Part shown: positions 1 through 10,905 of the stretch, in pieces
How positions within the stretch are numbered: position 1 is the first letter of the stretch
Layout: the number at the start of each line of letters is the position of its first letter
DNA from: Cheilinus undulatus
Taxonomy: Eukaryota > Chordata > Actinopteri > Labriformes > Labridae
Assembly: GCF_018320785.1 (NCBI RefSeq)
Contig: NC_054884.1
Span: forward strand, 22,879,667 to 22,943,666
Direction of reading: 5' to 3'
Length of the DNA stretch: 64,000 nt
Program-made: the position numbers and the translations under genes
The notes under the pieces: model-generated
What the model saw: only the letters and a program-made list of their open reading frames with translations
The model's database searches: none
What the model was told of the DNA's origin: nothing

Positions 1-808
1 CACTATCAGATCAGACACAGCATTGACCAGCTGTCTGGTGTGTGCAGCGCTGGAGGAGTGTCACACCTGCAGGCCAGTGCCACAGAGGGCACAGCCTGCA
101 TATCTGTGGTGTGCAGCAATACGAGGAGGGCCTGTTTTACTTACCAAAGTTTTATTATGAGCCAGATCTTTTATTTGCCCTATATCTTGCCATCTTCTCT
201 TTATTTCATCCGATGTTCTTCCTGTTTGCCACCGGCATTGACTTTCTCACTTATACTCTTCATATTGCATCTCTTTTTTTTTTTTTTTTAGTCAGATTTC
301 TTTGCTGTAGCTCAAAAAAATATGTTTGCCTCTTCTACTTATGCCTCTAATTTCATTGGGCTTTATTATTTTGTGCTTTATGATTCTGGTTTCCATCCAA
401 ATGCTCCTCGATGTAAACCAGTAAGACTGTCAGAATCCAGTATTTTGGAATGCAGTGTAGTCACTTTATGTGGGATTTTCAGACCTCCCGTAACAAGTCC
501 TGAAGTTTAGTGGTATTTGTGACCAGTCATCTTTCTTTTAATGGCCCCCCAAAGAAAGCAGTCCAGAACCAGGCCTGTAGCTACCAAAAATAGTAGAATT
601 AAACAACAGATCCACAGATTTCAGACTGCTGGTTCTTCATTTTGTCAGTGAAACTCCCCACAGACTGTCTGTTCATGTTGCCCATTGTGTCAAAAATCTC
701 CTAACTTTACCAAAATATTGTGTATTTTTTATATCAGTATCATGATACAGTGGGATTAACTGCACATGCTTAAAGAGTTTGTGACTTTTTTCATTTTTTT
801 TCGTTCAG
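1..808 (+). other. ngfr: Intron of ngfr (3' part)
   Basis: This is non-coding sequence upstream of the first recognisable ngfr exon. It ends in a pyrimidine-rich tract and a CAG acceptor at 806-808. The extracellular cysteine-rich repeats and transmembrane exon of the receptor must lie left of the window, because nothing here translates to them. No repeat was recognised. The assignment as intron follows from the downstream exon. Confidence 0.6.
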
Positions 809-2627
809 GTGGAACAGCTGTAAGCAGAACAAACAAGGAGCCAACAACTGCACAGCCAACCAGAACCAGACGCCATCACCTGAGGGAGAGAAGCTGCACA
901 GTGACAGCGGCATCTCTGTGGACAGCCAGAGTCTGCAGGAGCAGCAGGCGCAGACTCAAGCACACACAGGTAACACACAAGCACAGGGCACTCCTTTAAA
1001 ACCAAGAGATACAACAACACTTATTAATCAAACCACTGAACTGAAATCAGCCGTCAGCACACATCGTCAGAATACTCTTGTCTTATAATGACTTCTCTTA
1101 AGTCCACAGCTGAGTCTGATGAATTTTTAATCTGGCCTCTAGGTTAACATGTTGTACACACAGCCTGAGCTGTCCTGCCACACCATGTCAGTCAAAAAGT
1201 AAAGAATTCCCCCTCAGGAATATGTCGACTTGTGTCTTTTTTTTGAGCTCCACCTTGAATATGACCTTTCAAACTTACTGTAGCAAATCAGCAAACAAGG
1301 ATTATGACACTGATGAGGCGGCGCCATTTGTTTTTTTGGCAGCACGTGCTCCTGGCAGGTCCCAGTCCTGCCCTGACAAACCAGTTTGAAAGACTTGAGG
1401 ACTTCTAAAACCACAGGATAATTGCAGAGGAAGAAAACAAAGTGTTGTGAGCAGGAGAAAAGTAGTATTTACAGGTTCTTTCTTTTGTTTAGAACAACTT
1501 CTAGAAGTAAAATAGGTGGGATGGGAAGGTTTTTTAGACCTAAACAATCTTTGTTGACTCATATGACAGTCAGTGTACCCTCAGAAGAAACTTTACTCTG
1601 ATTACCAGTAGTGATCATTAAGCCAAAGAAATCTGTGCTTTTTACATAGACAGTATAAATCATGGACTTCTCAACGACATCACCCATTGGTTTATAAAGT
1701 AAAGTTTTGAAGCTGCGCTATGGCAGGAGCCATATTGGAAATACTGTCTCAAACTAGCTTTCAATCAGCCAATCAATAGGCGAAGAACAAAGACATAAAA
1801 ATAAAACAAGATAAAGATTGTCCACAAGGATTTTCCTATATTTTGCAGCATTCATTTTACACTCTACCTTTACAAGCCTTCCAGGGCTGGCTGCCAAGAA
1901 GCATCCCCACAACATGATGCTGCCACAACTGTGCTTCACAGTGGGGATGGTGTGTTTGTGGTGATGTGTAAACTTTGGTGTCTGCCAATATAGCATCTTG
2001 TCCGTTGGCCAAAAAGCAGCATTATGGTGTCATCAGACCAAAAGACTTTCTTCTACTTGACCATGGAGCCTCCCTCATGCCTTTAAAAAAACACAAGTCC
2101 AGATTTAATGAGTTTCATAGTAATTTTCATGTTTCAAAAAAAGCCAAATTATATTACCCATGATTGATTTCTAAAATCAACAAAAGGGTAAAATATTCAA
2201 GGGGGTGAATACTTTTTATAGGCAGTGTATGTATTCAGGGTTTAAGAAGTACTGTTGAAGAACATGTTTTCTTCCTTCTTCAGTTGTCACCATGGATGAG
2301 GAACCGTGTCTGCTGCTCCCTCTCCATACCAGAGAGAAAGTGGAGAAGCTGCTGTTCAGCGACAGCCAGGGAAACGACTGCAACCACATGGACGACAGCG
2401 ACTGGTGCAACCTGGCCGGTCTGCTGGGATACGAGGAGGAGCGGATTGCCACCTTCAGGCAGGAGGAGCATCCTGTCCGTGCGCTCCTGTCAGACTGGGA
2501 GAGGAAAGACTCTGCTAGCATCGACGCCCTGTGTACGGCGTTGCGCAAGATCAACCGTGATGACATTGCTCAGAGTCTGGTCCTGAGCCCAAATGCTGCA
2601 AAGCCCACCGCCACTTCTGTAGTTTGA
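809..2627 (+). CDS. ngfr: p75 neurotrophin receptor (TNFRSF16), last two coding exons, 5' incomplete
   Basis: This is the intracellular part of the low-affinity neurotrophin receptor, a type I membrane protein that binds NGF-family ligands and signals for survival or death. The exons are 809-969 and 2284-2627 (stop TGA 2625-2627). The donor GTAA is at 970, the acceptor CAG at 2281-2283, and both junctions agree in phase 1. The first exon encodes the juxtamembrane segment, with RWNSCKQNKQGAN and the conserved GEKLHSDSGISVDSQSL stretch. The second encodes a death domain: LHTREKVEKLL, WCNLAGLLGYEEERI, PVRALLSDWERKDSASIDAL and LRKINRDDIAQSL. The protein ends in SVV, close to the SPV PDZ-binding end of mammalian p75NTR. 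The linker between the two blocks looks shorter than in mammals. Fish may carry two ngfr paralogues, and I cannot say which this is. The N-terminal exons lie outside the window. Confidence 0.93.
1810..2229 (-). mobile_element. Tc1/mariner remnant in the last ngfr intron
   Basis: Read on the minus strand, this piece gives a Tc1 transposase segment with HSCGSIMLWGCFLAASPG and a following KYRKIL stretch, the region around the second catalytic aspartate. One end is preserved as a terminal repeat (gaatactttttataggcagtgta) ending at the TA at 2228-2229. The rest of the transposase is deleted or decayed, so the copy is dead. The same terminal sequence ends the copy near 48,357. Confidence 0.8.
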
Positions 2628-5600
2628 TTTAAGCTTAAAAAACACAAATCACCAGAACCTTAAACTTCTCTATATACATAAACCGTACTACAACTGCTTT
2701 AAACTATCCCCTCATGAAGCCAGCAGTCACTGTGAGTGAATACAGAGGAATCATTTCATGTTCAATCAAATGATATGAAATGATAGATATTAGACTGAAG
2801 AAACGACAAACAAATATGATTACTGCAAAGGAAGCCAAGGCCATTTATTTAACCATTCGTTCTCACATTTTAAAAAACAAAAATGTGGTTGAAGATAGTG
2901 CTTAACTATTCCATTTTGACCCCACAGCCATAATATCAAGCTTATCTTCCTCTTCCTTCACAAACCAAGGGTTTTGCCATCTGAATCTGTAATCTTCTCT
3001 CTCGTCCAGTGTCTGTATCTTGTTGCGTTAAAAAGCCAGTGTTTTTGTCCCCAAGTGAAACTTTATGCTACCAAAGAGGACCTGTCAAGCGACATTATTT
3101 ACATGCCATGTTGGACTTTTTTGAATTGAACTTGTCAAATGGCTTGAAACTGTTACTGTCTCCGGATGAGGCCTGCATACCTCAGAGTATCTGGATCTTT
3201 GCAAGCATGACAACCCGAGGAAGGATGTTTGGACTGGTTTCCAGTGAGACTGTTCTACTTCAGCACAAATGAAAGCCAAGTTGAGCTTTTTACTCTTAAT
3301 TTAAAAACTTAGATTTGACTGAAGACATTTAGGCCACAGCAAACATGGAATTAACTTTGGCTTTGCTTCAGTGACTTTTGCAGGAATTTCTTTCTTTCCT
3401 TCCGGCAAGTACTATAAGAACTGCAGGCTGGACTCTGTGAGGAAAGTCATAGATGGAGGCAACATGAGACCTTATTGTGCGTGTTCAGGCCCATCTGCAT
3501 AACACAGGAGCCCCCACACAGACCCCTTTATTCTGACCCAGAAAAGGGAAGGACTCATGGTATCCAGTATCAGCTCTCTTAAGTGTTTGTATATAGGCAC
3601 ACACAAAATTTAAACATACTGTATATACATACATAGACTTATAGTAAGTAACCAGGCATGCATGTACTATACAAATAAACTACTGATTGTATATTAATAT
3701 GGACAGAGCATCTCCATCTCATTCAGTTGTACATAAGTGAAGCTACAGTACCCTGCTGATGGGTGCTGACATATTGCACTTGTTTCTTAATTTGGAGCTA
3801 TGGAAAGTTTAGACCATATTACTAGTTTTCATTGCGTTTTCTCTCACCTGATCCTTTCTAGAGAGCAGCATGGAGGCTCATTTATCAACACATCTGTTAA
3901 TCACGTCTTTACATCCATTTAAAAGCATACAATGTAATAAATCAAAGCTACTACATGAAATGAACACTTGGACTTTTGTCAGCATGATGATGTGTGTACT
4001 GATTTTAACTTTATAGTTTACCCCATGTTCCATATTAACATGGAAGAGGCGGGGTTAATGACCTGTCAAAACAAATATAACGGCCCAACATGAAATAGTT
4101 AAGTAACAAGTTTCCCAGCTTTTTTGAGTTGAAGTGCCCAACTTCATACTCCATGTTGCATGTAGTTTACATAACAAGCTCATAGTTAAAAGTATCAAGT
4201 CAGCAGGATTTTTTTCAGCAATATCAGTTTGCTCAACTGAAATAGTTTCACCATCTATTTAGGTGAAGTCCCCAGAAATTGTTTGCTCTACTTGAATCTA
4301 TATGTTTTTTTAATACAGAGTTTAAGAAATTTGGTACAACGTGTTAAATTAACTGGCAAAGTTATACCCAGTACACCATAATTTGGTCACTTTCTTTTTT
4401 TTTTTTTTTTTTTTTTTACTATCTGTATGTTGCAGCCCATCAGCAGGCGTACTGCAGATATTTTGGCTTCACTTCCAGATGGCTGTTCTGTCCATCTTAA
4501 TAAACAAACACAGACACGCACACGTCATGTATACATTGAGATTCTCATTCATTGTAGAAATTATAAAGGACTTCCAAACCTGCCATATACTGTATAGAAA
4601 ACTCTCACAAGGGGACCATTTACTGTGTTGTTTCATTATTTGGTAGCCAGTATAAGACACCTTTAAAATCAATGCGTGTAATCATTATGATTTGCAGTAT
4701 ATAGCTATAGACTGAGATGGAACAGCATGCAGAAACAATCAACAAATAGTCGCCAATGCACAAGTTCCAACAAATGCAACGTAATCAGGATGCAAAACAA
4801 AAAGTCAGGATTTTCTATCTTTTTTTGCTTAATTTCTCAGGGTATCTTGCACGGATGTGTTTCAAAATTACAAATATTTTTTAGAATATCTGTAGTTGTA
4901 CAATGACGACTATGTTTGCCTTGCAACTGACAATCCTTTAAAAAGGTGAATACGAGAGACAGAATCATGCTCAAAAAGAGAAGCAGCAGGGTGTCTTGTT
5001 TCCTCATTGTTTGCACAATGACCTCTGGATAAAAGACAAGTCAGGGGAGACAGAAGTCAAAGGATGTGGGATGAATCCCGACAGAGGGAGAGCGGTAAAG
5101 TTTTAGGTTACTCAGATGTATAACAAAACTCAAAGGATGTGCGTTTACATTTTTCAGCTTGTTTAAAGCTCCTGTGAGGGTTTTTATCCAGTTATGAATC
5201 AGATTGAAATTAATACTGATATTTCTATATGATATTAAAAAGCAAACAAGACCATTAGGAATGAGACTGATTGTGAAATGAAAATTATTAATGTATTTAA
5301 CTGCTGCTATAGGGTAGGTGTGGTTAACAGCATACTGCACACAGACCTTGTTTACATTTTCCAGTGAAGATCACAGCGAGTGATGTTAAAAGAAAGTAGT
5401 GTGAGATTGTTTATGATCAATTCTTATGTACAGGATGAAACCAGAGAAAGGTGGGAGGTAACACTTTGTCCACAAAAGCTGCCAAAATCAACACAAACTG
5501 AAAGTTCCTCACAGGAGCTTTAATTTAAAGCACGCATTTCTATTTTTATGAGCTTTTTGCCCTTTATGAGATGCTTCATTGCCATGATTTTTTTTAAAAA

Positions 5601-6260
5601 ATAAAAAGCATTCCGGCTGCCAGTAGAAGACCTCTAAAACTTTTTCGTTTTGTCTAATCCTTTGTTTGGAGGAAAAAATGTGAAGGAGCAAATCTAGTTT
5701 ACCATGTTAAATCTTCCTACCTTTACCTGCTCCTCATAGGTTAAGGCTGTACATTGTTACTAACCACTGTCACACTGAGCTTCATGCTGTAGTGTTAAAT
5801 GAAGGTATTCTTGCTCTTAAAGTTGTTGTGTTTAAATGCAAATAGTGACTGTACATGGTATCATAATTCCTTTATTGTTCTAGATTGTCTTTGTCTGTTC
5901 TGCATCACAAGTGCCTGATAACTACGACTTCAGGTGACCGCTGATGTACATTCTTTTTTTAATGCATTTTTGTTTTTTACCTGTAAATAATAAGTAATAT
6001 TTTAGTTTTATTTTGAGTTAAAGCCCAGAAGGCGCTACTGTACATTATCTATGTGAATGGGAAACTGTTACAGTATGGATGCTGTCCTGGTTAAAAAGGG
6101 TCAGAAGGGCTAAAGAAAGGGAGGTGCCTTCAGGAGGTAAATGGTGCAATTAAAACATGAATCACAATCAGGTGTGTTTTCCAGCCTGTAATTAAGAGAG
6201 GTCCAGGAGAGGAACACATCAAACTCAGTCAATAATAAAAAGTTATATCTAACTATTTGA
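2628..6260 (+). other. ngfr: Probable long 3' UTR of ngfr
   Basis: Non-coding sequence follows the ngfr stop codon. It contains several possible polyadenylation signals. The most plausible distal one is AATAAA at 6234-6239; earlier AATAAA motifs occur near 3675 and 3935, and one near 8588 would make the UTR longer still. A poly-T run lies at about 4387-4418. The true end cannot be fixed from sequence alone. Confidence 0.4.
6234..6239 (+). promoter_or_regulatory. ngfr: Candidate polyadenylation signal of ngfr
   Basis: This is a canonical AATAAA hexamer about 3.6 kb after the stop codon. It is a candidate only; alternatives exist both upstream and downstream. Confidence 0.3.
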
Positions 6261-8217
6261 TTATCTTGTGCTGTAAGTTAGAAGTGGGAAACTAGTGGCC
6301 TGGCTACGGCCACCCTTCTCTCTCAGTATGGTCTGCCAGTCAGTTTTGAAGGTACTTAGCCATTTTACTTGTCTATTTATCAGGTTAACGTAACTTTTGG
6401 AGTTTATTTGTAGAAACCCTCCTACTCTTAAGAATTCTATTTGAATCAATCTCAAAGCTACATAATTGTCATTCATTGCAGTTTTCACTGAGTAGGTTGG
6501 TTAGTAGGTGAGTGACCACAAGTAACACCAACTTTAAGGTGCCTACCGAACCAGGAAGTGTCCCTCTGTTGTTTGTAGCACCATCCGTGTTGAGCTGAAG
6601 ATGCCTCTCACAGGCGGGTCTTCTCCAACTGAGTGGTAACTTCACCCATGGTGAAAAAGTGTCTAACGCCTTAAGGTATTCTGTGAAAACTCTTCAGATT
6701 AAGGGCTGCTTGTCAAATAATAGCAAAAATAGTTAAAGAAGCCGAGTACTGTTAACTTTAAACTAATTATTTTTTTTATTGATAAGCTTTTACTGTTCAG
6801 TCTTACAGTGAATGTTTGGTTTATATTTTTCTGGCTGTGACTGGTTCTTTATAACTCTTTGCATTTCTTAATGCATTTGGGAAAAATAGTAAAATATACT
6901 TCAATAGTCAGAAATCTGTTAATTGCATTGAAAAAGTATCCTATGCTGGCTTTAATCCTGTGTTTAGCTAATTTAATTAAGCATTACTATTTGTTTTATA
7001 ATGTATGAATATGCATTTTGGATATTGGCTCCTTTTGTTAAACCATAAGTAATTAGAATTTCCCATTTAAGAAACAGTAAATTTCCTAACATGTTTGCCC
7101 TCTGGCAGTGAGAGAAAGAATAATTTTGCCCTCTTTGTAACCAAAGTTTCCCATCCTGCCTTGTTGTAAGACATGACTTCATGGTATAAAACATTCTGAG
7201 AATAACATTTTGTGCAGACTCCCCATTGGCTCAGTCAGTTGAGCAACTGGCTGTTAAGTCCCACAACCGGGGAAGAAACTGAAAACTGGATTTTCTGCAG
7301 AGTACATTGGCAAGAGCGTTATTATTTTCTTCTATGAACATAAGTCTACGACAGACAGTTAGCACAGCTTTGCATTGCACGAAAGAAACAGCAAGTCTGA
7401 ATCTTTCAGAGGGTTTCCAACAAAAACAGGCTACCAGTAAACATGAACATGTTTGTTTTAATGAGTGTTTATTTCACATGAGATTGCTAGAAACTTTAGT
7501 CAGTTTGTTAACTTAAAGTCTCGTGTGTTAAGACAAATACTGTTCCTTTGGACCGAGCAATGCCAACAGCTTTTCTACTCTTTTTAGTTAGCAAAGCCAC
7601 TAAGCTAAGCTAAACTAACTGGCTTCTACCTGCAGATGAAACAAAGTATTAAGGATGGTATGTGTGCTCAGATGCAATCCTGTCTCAACACATAGGCTTT
7701 TTCTGATGACAGGACCCTTCCAAAAAAAAAAAGGGGCAACTCTTCAGGCTTGTTGTGTAGCTAGTGGTTGATGAGAAGGTCTTCATAATTATTTAAGGCC
7801 AACAAGCAATTTCAGATGGAAGAATGTTAAGTGATGTTGTCTAAGAGCAATTTTGAGAGCAACCGATAAAATGTATATTAGTCACGTCTTAGCCGATGGG
7901 TTCTGGGATTGCATTATGGCTCAGCTATTTAAAGTTTTGCTTCCCAAATGGACTCTCTTTTATGTAGTTGACTGTAACTGCCTGATTAGGAAGCCACACA
8001 TTTCCTCTCAGTATAAGTACACTGCCACATTAGTGCTGAGAGAAAGCCTCCTGATTGTCTAGTAAGACTGAGAAATGTGTCATTTTGGGCTGGATGCTGG
8101 GCCACAAATCTGTGAGGTAAAGTTAATCATATTGTCTCCCAGCTGTTATATCAACTACTTGTCTTGTTGATTTCCGGGGTCTATCATCCAATAAGGAACT
8201 AAGACTGAAGGCAGTGG

Positions 8218-8249
<32 letters not shown>

Positions 8250-8804
8250 GACAGTATTAGTTTATCTCGAACTCTTTTAGGTTGAATATTTAAGACTTAG
8301 TACTAGCGAACATTGATTGCAATGCTTGTACAGTAAACCCAGCTGAAGGTGAACATGTCTTATTATTGCACTTGAGAGTAACAGAGTGATGGTGGGTTTG
8401 TGGGTGGGGGGAGGCTTAGGTTTTTAAAATGCCCTGGTTGTGTAGCTCATAGTGACTGATGTTGCACCAGGACTGAACTGTACAGATGTGAGAAATGCTG
8501 AACGTTACTTGTATACTAATACATATACTGTACTATACTTCATGTGAATTTGCAAAAATTCCAACAACAGACAAGCAGTTAAATAAATAATAAAGCTCAA
8601 ATCTACTCAGCTTTTTTATTGATCCTATAATGCACACACTTACTCTGGCATCAACGTTAGCATTTACACAACATTAATGCACTAGGACACTTATTAATAG
8701 GCAAGCATTAAATGCTAACACTTTACCTGAAGGGTCAAATTCATATTATTACTTAACAATGAAAGATGTGCATGGTGATTTAATGCATTAATCTGTGTAG
8801 GATG
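6261..8804. other. Intergenic sequence, no gene seen
   Basis: Short reading frames here show no conserved motif. A tRNA-like SINE-head remnant (GGCTCAGTCAGTTGAG) may lie at about 7219-7290. A pure T run of about 30 bases occurs near 8219-8248. An AATAAATAATAAA cluster at about 8583-8595 could be a distal ngfr poly(A) site. Confidence 0.5.
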
Positions 8805-9301
8805 TACAGGGCCTATCAACAGTATTCACCCACTTGGATGTCTTACCCTTTTATAATATGGTCAATATTATTTTTGCTTTTTTGTCAAAAAAAAAAAAGA
8901 CAAAGGAATCTTTAATGTCAAAGTTAAAAAGTTATCTACAAATGAATGTCAATTACACAAAAACATGTCAGGTGAAATAAGTTATTTCATAAATATTCAC
9001 CCCCTAGTGAGAGGGACCACCAAGACACCTATGACTACTCTGAAGGAGTTACAAGCTTCAGCAGCTGAGATGGGAGAGACTCCGTAAACAAAAACTGTTG
9101 CCCAGGTTCTTCACCAGTCAACACTTTATGGGAGAGTGGCAAAGAGAAAACCACTGTAGAAGAAAACTTATTCAATCTCAACAAGAGTTCAGAAAAGGCA
9201 TGTGGGAGACTCCATGTTCTAGTGGAGGAAGGTTTGTTGGTCTGATGAGACCAAAATGATGCTTTTTGCCCACCAGACAGGATGCTATGTTATGTGGAAA
9301 C

Positions 9302-9472
9302 TAGTGCTGTCAGTTGATTAAAAAAATTAATCAAGCTAATCACATCACTTCACATCATTTCTTTAGTTTTAGTAATTTCTAGATTTTTAAATGTTCTTAT
9401 TATCAAGTGTCTATTTTAATTTTTTTAAAAATATGTACAGCACTTTGAAAGTGCTTTTTGCTAAAAAAAAAA

Positions 9473-9525
<53 letters not shown>

Positions 9526-10538
9526 TCCATAAATTAACATTTAAAACATTACCATTTACTTGCATTTTTGTTTGAGATAAATTAGTACAAATATGGTGTT
9601 TAAATGAAGAAATAATAAACAAACAAGAATTTGTAAACTTATTTGTGGTTTGTAAATCAGAGTGTCTTAATTCACTGAGCAATAATATTTATAAACTGCA
9701 AACGAGCCCCGCAGGTACAAAATAACTTGTGCTGTAAAGTGAATGATCAGGTGTGCTGTCACCCTGAGGTAGCTGAAGCTGCTGACTGATGTCCAGTGGT
9801 CTCTCGCCAGTGTAACAAAAGTAGCTCAGGCCAGCTGCTCCACTTTAGCTACCTTTTTAGCTGTCATACACTTCACGGATTCTTGTGACAGTAGTTCTCA
9901 GTGTTCTGTGGTGCGGATCATCCAAGGCGACCCGGATGATGTCTTGAAGCCCCTTGTCGTCAATGATGTCGATGGTCTGCAGTCTCTGGCAACTCATTAG
10001 CGATCAAAATAGTTAGCATAGATGTTGTCGTTTTGGGGACAAATCCAGGTCTGCTGGACTGCGCCGGTGTAACTTGGCGTTATGGCTTGATCCCGTGTCA
10101 TTGTAAGCGTCTTTGCTAACATTAGCAATATTAGCTGTCATAGCTTGATCCTGTGTTGTTGTTAGCATCTTTGCTAACTTTAGCAAAGATGCGCTTTGCC
10201 CAGAGGTGGTACTTCAGACTTGTTGTACTTCAGTATAAAGACAGTTCATACAGCAGTATGTACACACAACTTCTGTTTCATCCAGACTTCCATTAGGCAG
10301 CTTTTTAAATCCAAATTTGCTGTGAAAAAGACTTGGGTCTGTGTCCTCATTGATCACTGCTGGCTGCGTTTGACCCGCCTTTAACCTTTTCACCCCAGGG
10401 ATGTAAACATCTGAGCAGGAGGACTACGGGAGGAAGTTGTGATCAAACTTAGTCATATGATTAAATTGCGTTATTTTTTTAACGCGTTAAGCTTTCTGGA
10501 TTAATCACGAGCGTTAACGCGTTATATTAACAGGCCTA
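9302..10538. mobile_element. Non-autonomous hAT-like element with 8-bp target duplication
   Basis: The element starts TAGTGCTGTCAG and ends TTAACAGGCCTA, giving related terminal inverted repeats (TAGTGCTGTCA and TAGGCCTGTTA). It is flanked by exact 8-bp copies of gtggaaac at 9294-9301 and 10,539-10,546. Removing the element and one copy rejoins the Tc1 transposase-like sequence. The sub-ends hold AT-rich motifs (taatca, gcgttaacgcgtta). The interior holds an (ATT)n microsatellite and a ~60-bp imperfect tandem duplication at about 10,080-10,190. No intact transposase is present. The 8-bp duplication and TAG-type ends fit the hAT superfamily. Confidence 0.8.
9473..9524. repeat. (ATT)n microsatellite
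   Basis: This is a nearly perfect ATT repeat of about 17 units inside the hAT-like element. The minus-strand reading frame over it is a run of isoleucines and is not a gene. Confidence 0.97.
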
Positions 10539-10905
10539 GTGGAAACCAAATACTGCACATCACGCCATCCCCACTGTGAAGCACGATGGTGGCAGCATTA
10601 TGCTGTGAGGATGCCTCTTGGCAGCCGGCCCAGGAAGGCTTGTAAAGGTCAAGGGAAAAATGAATGCAGAAAAATATAGGAAAAGAAAACTTTGGCTTGG
10701 GAGAAGATTTATTTTCCAGCAATACAAATACCTGAACCTACAGCCAGAGCTAAACAGAAATGTTTAAAGACAGCAAGGGGAATGTTCTGGAGGGGCCGAG
10801 TTAAAGCCCAGACCTTGATCCAACAGAGAATTTGTGGCAGAACTTAAAAAGGGCTGTTCCCATCCAATCATCATGCAACCTGAGAGAGCTTGAGCAGTTT
10901 TGTAA

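Larger units (their letters stand above)
8805..10905 (+). mobile_element. Tc1/mariner copy split by a hAT-like insertion
   Basis: The left terminal repeat (acagggcctatcaacag) follows a TA at 8805-8806. Transposase-like sequence on the + strand runs at 9000-9301 and resumes at 10,539-10,905, with typical Tc1 segments (a decayed HCEARWWQHYAV-like block and the GRVKAQTLIQQRICG-type C-terminal region). The coding sequence has many stops. The right terminal repeat is missing, because unrelated sequence starts at about 10,905. The interruption at 9302-10,538 is a separate element listed below. Confidence 0.85.

Noticed and set aside
40-350. Plus-strand frames of 83 and 102 codons before the first ngfr exon
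   Set aside because: They run into a poly-T tract and do not match receptor cysteine-rich or transmembrane sequence; treated as intron.
9461-9682. 73-codon minus-strand frame with poly-isoleucine
   Set aside because: It is an (ATT)n microsatellite inside a transposon.
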